A stretch of 64,000 nt of DNA from 2-01-FULL-39-10-A sp964565795 (GCA_964565795.1 CAZMGC010000001.1:1-64000), one strand, 5' to 3'; shown: positions 24,546-33,019, counted from the first letter of the stretch. Program-made: numbers and translations. Notes: generated by a model not told the origin, from the letters alone.

Positions 24546-25865
24546 ATGACAAATTTAAAGAAAACTGACCCTCAAATTTATAATTTAGTTAAAGACGAAG
24601 AAGAAAGACAGCTAAAAGTTCTCGAAATGATCCCCTCAGAAAATTACACATCTTCCTCAGTTCTTGAGGCACTCGGAACAGTTCTAAATAATAAATATTC
24701 TGAAGGATATCCTAAGAAAAGATATTATCAAGGAAACGCAGTCGCAGACGAAGTAGAACAGCTGGCAATTGATCGTGCAAAGAAATTATTTGGTGTCCCT
24801 TTTGCAAATGTTCAGGCTTTGTCCGGGGCTCCAGCGAATTCTGCAGTTCAAATGGCAGTTTTAAAACCAGGGGACACGCTCATGGGTTTGAGTTTGCCAT
24901 TCGGAGGACACTTAACTCACGGAGCTCCTAAAACTTTTTCTTCTACCTTTTTTAGATCTGTTCAATATGAATTAAATAAAGATGGTAAATTTGATTTTGA
25001 TGCGATTTTAAAACTGGCAAAAAAAGAAAAACCAAAACTTATAATTTGTGGATTTACTGCATATCCTAGAATAATAGAGTTTAAGAAATTTGCAGAAGTA
25101 GCTGATAAAGTTGGTGCTTATTTGCTTGCTGACATTTCTCACATCGCGGGATTGGTCGCAGCTGGAGTACATCCAAGTCCAGTTAATCATGCGCATATCG
25201 TTACTACTACAACCCACAAGACTTTAAGGGGGCCTCGCGGAGCTATAATTATGGTCACGAATAAAGGACTTAAAAAAGACCCAGAATTAGGAAAAAAGAT
25301 TGATTCTGCTATTATCCCAGGTTTGCAAGGTGGGCCTCATGATAATCAGACTGCAGCAATTGCAGTAGCTCTTAAAGAAGCAAGTACTGCAAACTTTAAG
25401 AAGTATTCCGAGCAGATTGTAAAGAATTCAAAAGCACTCGCAAAAGAGCTAAATGGATATGGGTTTAATCTTGTATCAGGTGGATCAGATAATCATTTAA
25501 TTCTTATAGACCTTCGAAATAAAAATGTGGATGGCGCAACTGCTGCTATCGCACTTGAGGTCGCAGGAATTGTCCTAAATAAAAACGGAGTTCCATTTGA
25601 TCCAAGTCCACCATTTTACCCAGCGGGAATAAGACTTGGAACTCCAGCGATTACAACTCGAGGTTTGAAAGAACGTGACATGATTAAGGTTGCTAAGTGG
25701 ATGTCGGAGGCGATTTCTGAAGTAGAGGGAAAAAATTTGCCAAGCGACAAGGAAGAAAGAAAAGAATATTGGAAAAATTATAAGGCAAGTGTTTGGAAAA
25801 ACAAAAAACTTTTAGGAATTGGCTCAGAAGTAAAATCTTTAATGAAAAAATACCCACTGCCCTAA
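24546..25865 (+). CDS. glyA: Serine hydroxymethyltransferase
   Basis: 439 residues. A PLP enzyme that moves a one-carbon unit from serine to tetrahydrofolate, giving glycine and methylene-THF, the cofactor of ThyA. Motifs: MIPSENYTSSSVLEALG, YPKKRYYQGN, GLSLPFGGHLTHG and the PLP lysine in TTTHKTLRGPRGAI. It is slightly longer than the E. coli protein in the middle. ATG 24546 is preferred to the TTG one codon upstream. With thyA and folA it supplies a full dTMP cycle in this region, and glycine and formyl donors for the purine operon. Confidence 0.95.
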   Translation: MTNLKKTDPQIYNLVKDEEERQLKVLEMIPSENYTSSSVLEALGTVLNNKYSEGYPKKRYYQGNAVADEVEQLAIDRAKKLFGVPFANVQALSGAPANSAVQMAVLKPGDTLMGLSLPFGGHLTHGAPKTFSSTFFRSVQYELNKDGKFDFDAILKLAKKEKPKLIICGFTAYPRIIEFKKFAEVADKVGAYLLADISHIAGLVAAGVHPSPVNHAHIVTTTTHKTLRGPRGAIIMVTNKGLKKDPELGKKIDSAIIPGLQGGPHDNQTAAIAVALKEASTANFKKYSEQIVKNSKALAKELNGYGFNLVSGGSDNHLILIDLRNKNVDGATAAIALEVAGIVLNKNGVPFDPSPPFYPAGIRLGTPAITTRGLKERDMIKVAKWMSEAISEVEGKNLPSDKEERKEYWKNYKASVWKNKKLLGIGSEVKSLMKKYPLP

Positions 25866-25869
25866 AGTA

Positions 25870-25897
25870 TTGCAAGCCAAATAAAAAGAATTATAAT
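25870..25897 (+). promoter_or_regulatory. Promoter of the 25909 gene
   Basis: TTGCAA (25870-25875), 16 bases, TATAAT (25892-25897), then 11 bases to the ATG. Confidence 0.6.
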
Positions 25898-25908
25898 TGC
25901 AACCGAAT

Positions 25909-26253
25909 ATGGTAAGTGAATATAGAGAATATAGCCGTGACGGGATTGGAAAGATCCATAAGCCTAAAAATTTTAGGTACAACAGGCTTCCTGAACGCGT
26001 AGCTTCGTTTGTCTCATTTGGCCGACCAGTTCCCCATGTTCCGGAAGTGCCATTACATGAAGGTGTAGAAATTCCTCTCCGTTACGACAGGAGCCATCTT
26101 GATATAGATCATAGATTGGTGGTTTCTGTCGGAGAAGATAGACCATTACCAATAAGAGAAGTTGTTATAGTAAGCTTACAGCAGCATGCATGGAGAGAAT
26201 TTTTTGGTCGAATTCTTCATCAATCAGAAGCCCCGTTGCAAAATTCAGGCTGA
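25909..26253 (+). CDS. Hypothetical Arg/His/Pro-rich protein
   Basis: 114 residues without signal or membrane segment. The first 40 residues are basic and Tyr-rich; a beta-like core follows (VEIPLRYDRSHLDIDHRLVVSVGED, then PIREVVIVSL) and the end is helical (WREFFGRILHQ). I do not recognise it. ATG 25909 is placed 11 bases after a TATAAT box; an in-frame TTG four codons earlier overlaps that box and is unlikely. It has few Lys and many Arg residues, like several other orphan genes here. Confidence 0.55.
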   Translation: MVSEYREYSRDGIGKIHKPKNFRYNRLPERVASFVSFGRPVPHVPEVPLHEGVEIPLRYDRSHLDIDHRLVVSVGEDRPLPIREVVIVSLQQHAWREFFGRILHQSEAPLQNSG

Positions 26254-26264
26254 GGCTGTATAAT
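26236..26264 (+). promoter_or_regulatory. rpsB operon promoter
   Basis: TTGCAA (26236-26241), 17 bases, TATAAT (26259-26264) with TG just before it. Transcription should start near 26271, giving a leader of about 68 bases, one of the few long leaders in this window. Confidence 0.7.
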
Positions 26265-26278
26265 TGCTTATCACTCAC

Positions 26279-26333
26279 ATTCAGATATTTGCTCTGAAGA
26301 ATACTTCGATCTGAATGGCGGTTTAAGAGCAAA
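26279..26333 (+). promoter_or_regulatory. Possible pseudoknot in the rpsB leader
   Basis: ATTCAGAT (26279-26286) pairs perfectly with ATCTGAAT (26309-26316), and TTTGCTCT (26288-26295) pairs perfectly with AGAGCAAA (26326-26333). The pairs interleave, which is the layout of an H-type pseudoknot. A small GAAG-AATA-CTTC hairpin lies inside. The second stem covers the only purine-rich candidate ribosome site (AAGAG) before the ATG at 26339. An autoregulatory r-protein leader is the natural reading; S2 control of rpsB-tsf is known in other bacteria. Confidence 0.6.
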
Positions 26334-26338
26334 GAAAT

Positions 26339-27211
26339 ATGAAAGAAATCACATTAGAACAACTTCTAGAAGCAGGGTGCCATTTTGGTCATCAGGTAAC
26401 GCGCTCAAATCCAAAAGCTCGGGATTTTATTTTCGAAGCTCGTGACGGAATTCACATCATTGATCTCGCAAAAACAAAAGAAGGATTAGAGGAAGCTGCA
26501 AAATACTTAAAGAACCTGGGAAAGACTCCCGGCTCTACACTTCTTATAGTTGGAACTAAAAGACAAAGTCATGAGACTCTTTTAAAGGAATTAGACAGAG
26601 TTAAGGGGACAATTAAAGGCGATTCAGGACTTTTCTATGTAACTAATAAATGGATCGGTGGACTTTTAACAAACTTCCCAGAAGTAAGTAAAAACTTTAA
26701 AAAGCTTATAGATCTTACTCATAATTTAGCAACTCCATCAGCACAAGAAGGATATACAAAGAAAGAAATTGGTGGATGGGGAAAAGAAAAAGAAAAACTT
26801 AATGGTTTTTATGGTGGAGTTTTCCAAATGACAAAAAGACCAGATGCGCTATTTATAATTGATTCTCGCCTCGAGGATCTAGCAGTTAGAGAGGCCTTAA
26901 GAATGAATGTTCCAACTGTAGCAATCACTGATACAAATGCAGATCCAGCTTTAGTTGATTATTCAATTCCTGCAAATGATGACGCGGTTGGAAGTTTGGA
27001 ATTGATCATAGGTTATTTAATGGATGCATGGGCTGAAGGGAAAAATTCAGTAAAAGAAGTTTCTGTAGAAGCTTCAAAGGGTAAAGAAAAACCAGCTGCA
27101 CCTGCAAAAGAAAAACCAGTAAAAAAAGAAGTTAAGGAAGAAGCTCCAAAAAAAGAAGTTAAAAAAGCACCAGTTAAGAAAGCAAAGGCTCCAAAAGAGA
27201 AAAAGGCTTAG
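26339..27211 (+). CDS. rpsB: 30S ribosomal protein S2
   Basis: 290 residues. The S2 core is complete: LLEAGCHFGHQVTRSNPKARDFIFEARDGIHIIDL, TKRQS, NKWIGGLLTNF and PDALFIIDSRLEDLAVREALRMNVPTVAITDTNADP. The last 55 residues are a Lys/Ala/Glu/Pro-rich tail (repeats of KKEV and APKE) not present in standard S2, probably disordered and RNA-binding. tsf follows 10 bases downstream, the conserved rpsB-tsf order. The leader carries a possible pseudoknot. Confidence 0.95.
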   Translation: MKEITLEQLLEAGCHFGHQVTRSNPKARDFIFEARDGIHIIDLAKTKEGLEEAAKYLKNLGKTPGSTLLIVGTKRQSHETLLKELDRVKGTIKGDSGLFYVTNKWIGGLLTNFPEVSKNFKKLIDLTHNLATPSAQEGYTKKEIGGWGKEKEKLNGFYGGVFQMTKRPDALFIIDSRLEDLAVREALRMNVPTVAITDTNADPALVDYSIPANDDAVGSLELIIGYLMDAWAEGKNSVKEVSVEASKGKEKPAAPAKEKPVKKEVKEEAPKKEVKKAPVKKAKAPKEKKA

Positions 27212-27221
27212 CTGAAATCTT

Positions 27222-27674
27222 ATGGCAATTGATATTGAATTATTAAAACAAATTAGAGAAGAGACATCCGCTTCTATTGCAGATTGCAGAAAAGCACTTG
27301 AAGAGTCAGGCGGAGACTATAAAAAAGCAATTGAATGGCTTAGAAAAAGAGGAGCAGAAATTGCTGAGAAAAAAGCGGATCGCGAAACTAGTCAGGGAGT
27401 AGTAGAGTCATACATTCATGGAAATGGAAAAATTGGAGTAATTGTAGCTCTTTTATGTGAGACAGATTTTGTAGCTAGAACTCAAGAATTTAAAGATTTA
27501 GCGCATGAAGTTGCTATGCAGATTTCAGCTATGAATCCAAAAGATGTCGAAGAACTTCTTTCACAGGAATATATTAGAGATCCAAAGCTTACAATTGCAG
27601 ATTTAGTAAAAACTACGATCGGAAAAACTGGAGAGAACATAAAAGTCCGAGAATTTAGTAGAATAGAATTATAA
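27222..27674 (+). CDS. tsf: Elongation factor Ts, short form
   Basis: 150 residues, against about 195 in Thermus and 280 in E. coli. The N-terminal UBA-like domain (IKQIREETSASIADCRKAL pattern) and the TDFVA motif (CETDFVARTQEF), which contacts EF-Tu, are present, followed by one core subdomain; the second core copy and coiled-coil arm are missing. It promotes GDP release from EF-Tu. The stop overlaps the frr start by one base. pyrH, often found between tsf and frr, is absent here. Confidence 0.93.
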   Translation: MAIDIELLKQIREETSASIADCRKALEESGGDYKKAIEWLRKRGAEIAEKKADRETSQGVVESYIHGNGKIGVIVALLCETDFVARTQEFKDLAHEVAMQISAMNPKDVEELLSQEYIRDPKLTIADLVKTTIGKTGENIKVREFSRIEL

Positions 27675-28225
27675 TGGATCCAAATTTAATCGCTAACACA
27701 CGCGAGCAAATGAGAAAGGCTCTTGATATTCTTCGAGCCGATATTGCAACTATCAGAACTGGAAAAGCAGCGCCTTCTCTTGTTGAAAATATTTCAGTGA
27801 CTGTCTATAACGGCACAACAAAACTTAGAGTTATGGAAGTAGCAACTATTAATGCTTCTGATTCTTCAACTCTAGTTTTAACTCCATTTGATGCTTCGAT
27901 AATTGAGGATATTAGAAAAGGAATTTTAGAATCCGGAGCTGGTTTAAATCCCGCAAGCGACGGACAGGTGTTAAGAATTTCTATTCCACCACTTTCAGAG
28001 GAAAGAAGACAGGAATTAATTCATCTTATGAATCAGAAATTAGAAAACGGCAGAGTAATGATTAGGCAATTAAGGCATGAAGCGCTAAGTGATTTAAAAA
28101 AAGGCGATTTACCTGAAGATGAAAATGATAGATTAGAAAAAGAAGTGCAAAAAGCCACTGATGATTTCGTAGCAGAAATTGACGCGCTTGGAAAGAAAAA
28201 AGAAGAAGAGCTCCTCCAAATTTAA
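27674..28225 (+). CDS. frr: Ribosome recycling factor
   Basis: 183 residues with normal length. It splits post-termination ribosomes with EF-G. Family motifs: LRADIATIRTGKAAPSLVENI, RVMEVATINASDSSTLVLTPFD, ISIPPLSEERRQELIHLMNQKLENGRVMIRQLRHEAL. The ATG overlaps the tsf stop. Its own stop codon is the first base of the small inverted-repeat element at 28224-28298. Confidence 0.95.
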   Translation: MDPNLIANTREQMRKALDILRADIATIRTGKAAPSLVENISVTVYNGTTKLRVMEVATINASDSSTLVLTPFDASIIEDIRKGILESGAGLNPASDGQVLRISIPPLSEERRQELIHLMNQKLENGRVMIRQLRHEALSDLKKGDLPEDENDRLEKEVQKATDDFVAEIDALGKKKEEELLQI

Positions 28226-28298
28226 TACTACCAATCTCAAATTCTACAAATATTTAAATATTGGATTATTGGTATTTATTGGTAGTATTTGTAGTATT
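28224..28298 (+). repeat. ORF-less relative of the S23 inverted-repeat element (MITE-like)
   Basis: The same four units as the element at 17616-18049: AATACTACCAAT (28224-28235), AATTCTACAAATA (28240-28252), ATTGGTAGTATT (28278-28289) and TATTTGTAGTATT (28286-28298), with only about 25 bases between left and right ends and no gene. Left ends of the two copies agree at about 29 of 31 bases. Like the larger copy it begins at a stop codon. The whole unit could fold into a long hairpin and may act as a terminator after frr. Confidence 0.6.
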
Positions 28299-28321
28299 CC
28301 AATGTTATACTTTTATTTTAT

Positions 28322-29425
28322 ATGCTAATTACAATTCTTGTCTTCGTCATAATGCTCTCAGTACTCGTACTTATACACGAGCTAGGTCATTTTTTGGTTG
28401 CACGAAAATTCGGAATTAAAGTAGAGGAATTCGGATTTGGGTTTCCGCCACGTGTTTGGGGTAAAAAAATAGGGGAGACACTTTACACAATAAATCTTCT
28501 CCCAATTGGAGGATTTGTAAAACTTTACGGAGAGGATGAAGCAGGTGCAGGACGCGTAAGTTCTGGGAAAAAAGTTACCAAGGATCTTCATCGGGCTTTT
28601 TTCGCAAAGCCAATTTATCAAAGAATTTTAGTTGTTGTAGCAGGGGTAACTATGAATTTTATTCTAGCTGTTCTTATAGTTACCTACCTTTTTACAACAG
28701 ATGGAATTCCTACACCCGGAACTACGGTTACTTTAACTGAAATTGCAAAAGGATCTCCTGCAGAAATAGCTGGACTTAAAAAGGGAGATATAGTGCAACG
28801 AATTGGGAATGTAGAAATTAAAGATACCCAAACTTTGGTAACAGAAGCGCGAAAGAGTCTCGGTCAGGAAATAAATCTTACAGTTAAAAGAGGGGATGCG
28901 CTTCAAGAAATAAAAGTTACTCCTAGAAAAAATTTTCCAGAAGGAGAAGGCCCCATGGGAATTGCGATATCTCAAAGCGTAAATGTTCAGAAGTATCCCT
29001 TTCCGCAAAGCTTGATTAAAGGAACTGAGCAGGCTTTTAAAGATTCCTGGCAAGTTGTTGTAGGATTCAAAACTGTAGTAGTAGATATTATTACTCGATT
29101 TACTGTTCCTCAAGGAGTAGCAGGCCCAATTGGAATGGCTCAGCTTACTGGAGAATTTGTAAGAGTTGGACCAAGTGCAGTTCTAGCATTGGTCTATACA
29201 CTTAGCTTGAGCCTTGCAGTTCTTAATATTCTCCCAATTCCAGCATTAGATGGAGGACGCTTATTGTTTATTTTAATTGAAGCTGTCACTCGAAGAAAAG
29301 TTAATGCAAAATTTGAAGCATATGCGCATTTAGTTGGTTTGGTTTTGTTACTTAGCTTCCTCGCTTTAGTTTCTTATAAAGATATTTTAAGAATCATCGC
29401 AGGCCAATCAATTCTACCTCAATAA
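28322..29425 (+). CDS. rseP: Site-2 protease family membrane metalloprotease
   Basis: 367 residues. The zinc motif HELGH is at residues 19-23 in the first membrane helix, a PDZ domain spans about 130-205 (GSPAEIAGLKKGDIVQRIGNVEI), and the second zinc ligand is in NILPIPALDGGRLL. Four membrane segments can be seen. It cuts regulatory proteins inside the membrane after a first cut outside. TATACT at 28306-28311 lies 10 bases before the ATG; the -35 region is occupied by the small inverted-repeat element. msrB follows 12 bases later. Confidence 0.92.
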   Translation: MLITILVFVIMLSVLVLIHELGHFLVARKFGIKVEEFGFGFPPRVWGKKIGETLYTINLLPIGGFVKLYGEDEAGAGRVSSGKKVTKDLHRAFFAKPIYQRILVVVAGVTMNFILAVLIVTYLFTTDGIPTPGTTVTLTEIAKGSPAEIAGLKKGDIVQRIGNVEIKDTQTLVTEARKSLGQEINLTVKRGDALQEIKVTPRKNFPEGEGPMGIAISQSVNVQKYPFPQSLIKGTEQAFKDSWQVVVGFKTVVVDIITRFTVPQGVAGPIGMAQLTGEFVRVGPSAVLALVYTLSLSLAVLNILPIPALDGGRLLFILIEAVTRRKVNAKFEAYAHLVGLVLLLSFLALVSYKDILRIIAGQSILPQ

Positions 29426-29437
29426 AGGTTTGACGTT

Positions 29438-29830
29438 ATGATAAAGAAGACAGAAGAGGAGTGGAAGAAAACACTCACTCCCAAACAATACGAAATTCTT
29501 AGAGAAAAAGGGACAGAGCCAGCCTTTACTGGAGAATATGTAGATAACCATGAAAATGGAATGTATACATGTGTGGCATGCGGAAATACTTTGTTTGATT
29601 CAGGAACTAAGTTTGATTCGGGTAGTGGTTGGCCAAGTTTTTATGATGTAGCGACTAAAGGGAATGTAATTTTAGAAGATGACATGAGCTATGGAATGAA
29701 AAGAACTGAAGTAAAATGTGCAAATTGTGGGGGACATTTGGGTCATGTTTTTACTGACGGACCAAGGGATAAAACTGGTTTACGATACTGTATTAATTCC
29801 TGCGCACTAGATTTTAAGAAGAAAGATTAA
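29438..29830 (+). CDS. msrB: Peptide-methionine (R)-S-oxide reductase
   Basis: 130 residues. It repairs the R form of methionine sulfoxide. The zinc-binding Cys pairs (CVACG and CANCG), SGSGWPSFYDV, HLGHVF and the catalytic Cys in RYCINS are all present. There is no signal peptide, so it is cytoplasmic. AAAGG lies about 12 bases before the ATG. It follows rseP with a short gap and overlaps the stop of the convergent deacetylase gene by four bases. Confidence 0.95.
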   Translation: MIKKTEEEWKKTLTPKQYEILREKGTEPAFTGEYVDNHENGMYTCVACGNTLFDSGTKFDSGSGWPSFYDVATKGNVILEDDMSYGMKRTEVKCANCGGHLGHVFTDGPRDKTGLRYCINSCALDFKKKD

Positions 29831-30789
29831 AGACCCATTCCGTTTGAATGGGGAATAGTACTGACAGGTTCGATCGAATATCCGAGTCTTCTTGCTTCTT
29901 TAGCCCAAGCTTTAAATGCTGCTCGATCAACTGGTGTGAAATGGAAGATTGCACGATCTCCTGGTTTTAGTGGTAATAAATTGTCAATTGCTTCTTCGAC
30001 AGATGCTCCATTCCATCCCATTGTGTCTTTGTTCCACATGTCTAATCCCAATTTTAATTGTTTAGCCGCTGCTACAATTTCTGTGTCTCTTTGTCCTGGT
30101 AAAGTTCCTGCTCCATAGGGAGTTCCAAGAGTAAGTTCTTCGATAGGTCTTCTTAATACTGATCTTAATGCGTTACTCTGTGGTATAACGTGATCAATAA
30201 CTTCATTTTTTGTAAATGGAGTTAAGTCTGAATGATCATCTGTGTGATTATGCCATCTTATTCGTCCTGTAGCTTGACCACGTCTATAATCATCAGGGTA
30301 TGCCAGTACTGATTGTCCCACAGGATAAACATCCACTGTAGTTCCTAAGTCTTCAAACATGGAAAAAGCTGCTGCGACTTCTGCCTGATCCCATCCATCA
30401 TCCCATCTTGCGCGAACGACTTTTCTTTTTGTTCTTTCCTTGTAAATAATTGTTCCAGGTCCAAACGAAGTTACTCCTCCATTTTCTTCTGCTGTTGATC
30501 TTACATCAGGTAATCGAGAAGGATGAGTCCGTTCAAGTCTAGTAAGTTTTCTTCTAACATCAGAAAGTCTTTGATCTGCTGTAAGTGATTCTTGATCTAC
30601 AATTGGTTCTCTTTGTGCACCTAGTGCTGTGTGGGGAAGCCATAAATTATGTGCAACAGCAACTGCAGCTACAGCCGCTCCTGTTACAGCACCTCTTCTT
30701 AAAAGTGTTCTTCTACTTAACTGTGCGGATTGACCCGCTGATTGCTCAGCTGATACTGGTCCCGGTTGTGGTGTTTCGTGTCCTGCCAT
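29827..30789 (-). CDS. Polysaccharide deacetylase (NodB family) with Tat signal
   Basis: 320 residues. Residues 25-30 are S-R-R-T-L-L followed by RRG and a long Ala/Val core to about residue 55, a classical twin-arginine signal. The catalytic part has RARWDDGWD (metal Asp, NodB motif 1), WHNHTDDHSDLT (motif 2 His pair), TPYGAG (motif 3) and IFHFTP near the end. It would remove acetyl groups from a surface glycan or peptidoglycan outside the membrane. It is very Arg-rich. Tat components are not in this window. It is transcribed divergently from pgl. Confidence 0.75.
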   Translation of the reverse strand: MAGHETPQPGPVSAEQSAGQSAQLSRRTLLRRGAVTGAAVAAVAVAHNLWLPHTALGAQREPIVDQESLTADQRLSDVRRKLTRLERTHPSRLPDVRSTAEENGGVTSFGPGTIIYKERTKRKVVRARWDDGWDQAEVAAAFSMFEDLGTTVDVYPVGQSVLAYPDDYRRGQATGRIRWHNHTDDHSDLTPFTKNEVIDHVIPQSNALRSVLRRPIEELTLGTPYGAGTLPGQRDTEIVAAAKQLKLGLDMWNKDTMGWNGASVEEAIDNLLPLKPGDRAIFHFTPVDRAAFKAWAKEARRLGYSIEPVSTIPHSNGMGL

Positions 30790-30801
30790 ATTTGAACGTG
30801 A

Positions 30802-30830
30802 AGTTTATAATATTATAGGATATTTGTCAA
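30802..30830 (-). promoter_or_regulatory. Promoter of the Tat-deacetylase gene
   Basis: Minus strand TTGACA (complement of 30825-30830), 17 bases, TAAACT (30802-30807), 12 bases to the ATG at 30789. A TATAAA two bases closer to the -35 is an alternative. Confidence 0.5.
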
Positions 30831-30882
30831 GCAATTTAGTTATTTATAAACAAAGCATAATATTTCCTGATATACTTACGGC

Positions 30883-31632
30883 GTGGATAGATTATCACTT
30901 CTGGGACTTAATCATTATAAAAATAAGGACAATATTTTGGTTGTAGAATCTCCAACGGCGCAATCTGCAAATGAGACCATCACAGAAATTCTCGAGAAAT
31001 ACTCAGATTTAAAAACTGCGCTTTTTCTTTCAGGAGGAAATACACCTAAAAAACTTTATGAACTTATCGCTTCACAGAAAAAGTTAAAAGTTGGTGCTGC
31101 GGGACAAGTAGATGAAAGATTTGGAGAGAAAAATCATAAGAAAAGTAATGAGCTAATTATAAAAGAGACTGGGCTTTTGGATTTTTTTGAGAGTTCAAAT
31201 TTAAGATTTTACCCTATGATTGAAAACGGTGCAGATATTGAAACAGCCACGAGAAATTATGATGAAGCACTTAGATTTATTCTCAAGTATTTTCCAAAAA
31301 GTGTGGGAATAATGGGTTTGGGTATCGACGGGCATACCGCAGGAATTCCAGCAATACCTGAAATTTCCAAAAAAATGATTGAGGATGGAAGTTCATTAGT
31401 TTCTTTTTATGAAGCTCCTGAATATGGTCCAAGAATTACTATGAATTTCCATGCGATAAGTGTTTTGGACTTGATAATTGTTTTAGTTTTGGGTCAAGAG
31501 AAAAGGGAAATCCTAAATCAAATGTTTAAATTTGAAGGTACTCAGGAAGAGATAGAGAAGTTTCCAGCTAAATTTTATTTAAAACCCGAAATAGCCTCAA
31601 AAACCATCATCATTACGGATCAGATAGTTTAG
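30883..31632 (+). CDS. pgl: 6-phosphogluconolactonase family protein
   Basis: 249 residues with a GTG start six bases after a TATACT box (30871-30876). Motifs: ALFLSGGNTPKKLYELI (phosphate loop), DERFG, and MGLGIDGHTAGI, which fit the Pgl/NagB sugar-phosphate family. Proximity to zwf and gnd favours lactone hydrolysis in the oxidative pentose phosphate path over glucosamine-6-phosphate deamination. The zwf gene is 1.9 kb downstream, separated by three minus-strand unknown genes. Confidence 0.8.
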   Translation: MDRLSLLGLNHYKNKDNILVVESPTAQSANETITEILEKYSDLKTALFLSGGNTPKKLYELIASQKKLKVGAAGQVDERFGEKNHKKSNELIIKETGLLDFFESSNLRFYPMIENGADIETATRNYDEALRFILKYFPKSVGIMGLGIDGHTAGIPAIPEISKKMIEDGSSLVSFYEAPEYGPRITMNFHAISVLDLIIVLVLGQEKREILNQMFKFEGTQEEIEKFPAKFYLKPEIASKTIIITDQIV

Positions 31633-31635
31633 ATT

Positions 31636-32436
31636 TTAAGCAGGGGTATTTTCCGGAGCACTATTAATTTCATCGTGGATAGCAGCTCTGTCAGGAAAAA
31701 TCGATCTCATGGCTTCTTCCAGATCTCTAATTGGGGCTCGACCTGTATTTACTAAAGTACCATTTACTAAATCTTGGACTGTAATCCTTGCAGGACGAGC
31801 TGGTGTTCCGTCTTCTGATTCTTTGGTGGCAGGGGAAGCTATAATTAATCTAATAGTTTCTTTATTTCTCATTTCCCAGATCGTTACATAGTCCTCGTCT
31901 GGTTTTACTTCGATTGCCCAGCGATCATTGTGAGCACCTGTCATCTGATGGAGCTCGGCTCTTGTGATCTCCGCAGCATCTTTTACAGCTTCTTCAGTTG
32001 CTTTCTGAGCTTGCAATTCGTACTCAGCAACTAACTCAGTGATTTTAGCTACATCTGCATTTTCATCCCAGCTTCTTTCTCCTGTCCTTGGGTGTAAATG
32101 GATTCCTCCAACTCTGGTGCCAAACATCTGAAGAACGTCAGCTCGAATTGATTCAATTGGTAAGTCTCCTTCAGCTTCTGATTGAAGAGTTGCGGTAATA
32201 CTAATATCTTCACCAAGCCCCAGTAGCTCTTTTTGCACTTGTAAAGTCCAATAGGTACCCGGTTCTGTAGATATTCTCAAAGCTGAATCTGGGTTTCCTG
32301 TAAGGTAAGTGGATTCCGCTACTACAAATCCCATAGACCTATTAAGTGTTGCTATGTTTGCTTCGCGATCTGTTACGCGTGCTGGAATGGCGTCTTTTGG
32401 TGTAGCTCCACCGCCTGGGGTAATATCTGGTAGCAT
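31636..32436 (-). CDS. Hypothetical acidic protein, tandem set member 1
   Basis: 266 residues with no signal or membrane segment. Two similar halves are possible: a beta-like piece STEPGTYWTLQV near residue 60 and NDRWAIEVKPDEDYVTIWEM near residue 170, with a helical stretch (VAEYELQAQKATEEAVKDAAEI) between, then a C-terminal helix and a Pro/Glu tail. Family unknown. By my count about 8 Lys and 18 Arg. It has its own promoter, near identical in layout to those of the next two genes on this strand. Confidence 0.6.
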   Translation of the reverse strand: MLPDITPGGGATPKDAIPARVTDREANIATLNRSMGFVVAESTYLTGNPDSALRISTEPGTYWTLQVQKELLGLGEDISITATLQSEAEGDLPIESIRADVLQMFGTRVGGIHLHPRTGERSWDENADVAKITELVAEYELQAQKATEEAVKDAAEITRAELHQMTGAHNDRWAIEVKPDEDYVTIWEMRNKETIRLIIASPATKESEDGTPARPARITVQDLVNGTLVNTGRAPIRDLEEAMRSIFPDRAAIHDEINSAPENTPA

Positions 32437-32445
32437 AATGTGGGT

Positions 32446-32474
32446 AATATACTAGTTTAAGCCTATAATGTCAA
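32446..32474 (-). promoter_or_regulatory. Promoter of tandem set member 1, leaderless geometry
   Basis: Minus strand TTGACA (complement of 32469-32474), 17 bases, TATATT (32446-32451), nine bases to the ATG. Confidence 0.75.
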
Positions 32475-32480
32475 GGCTAC

Positions 32481-33011
32481 TTATTCATTTACTGTAGCTT
32501 GAGGAGGCTCAACTGTTGGTTCAGTATTTGCGATTCTATCAATTAAAGTTCTTAATCCTGACCTTGCAGAGATTATTCCATCTGCATCATCTGGGCTCAT
32601 GTTGGGATTTGTGTTTGAAGCATATCGGTCAGAAGTTTCCTCAATTTCTTGTGGATATTCTACGTCAAGAAAATTTTTAAATCCGAACGCTGCTGTGGGG
32701 CCCGTTACTGGTTCTTCGATTGTTGGTTGAGTGGTTTTGGCATATGGACCTGGCTCTGGGAGGATTCCCAATTCAAATCTACTAAATTGTGATCCAGGAG
32801 TCCTAACCACTAAACTCCATGCATCTCCTTCAGGAGTAGTAGTGAAGTCCACAAAGCTACCGTCAAGGTTTCCAATATGAACTTGCCGAGCGCCTATTAA
32901 TCCGCGAGCCTGAAGATATCTATCTTTTAAATCATTAACTGTAGCAGGGGTTAAGGTTTCTGAAGATGATTCTGATCCGCCAATTCCTGGATTTCTGTCT
33001 GGTGCTGCCAT
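32481..33011 (-). CDS. Hypothetical protein, tandem set member 2
   Basis: 176 residues without export signal. A helical N-terminus (NDLKDRYLQARGLIG) is followed by FTTTPEGDAWSLVVRT and FELGIL (beta-like), a linker, a C-terminal helix (SGLRTLIDRIAN) and a Pro/Glu tail. The general plan resembles the flanking two genes, with weak sequence likeness, so distant paralogy is possible. About 3 Lys against 10 Arg. Function unknown. Confidence 0.6.
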   Translation of the reverse strand: MAAPDRNPGIGGSESSSETLTPATVNDLKDRYLQARGLIGARQVHIGNLDGSFVDFTTTPEGDAWSLVVRTPGSQFSRFELGILPEPGPYAKTTQPTIEEPVTGPTAAFGFKNFLDVEYPQEIEETSDRYASNTNPNMSPDDADGIISARSGLRTLIDRIANTEPTVEPPQATVNE

Positions 33012-33019
33012 AAGTTTGT

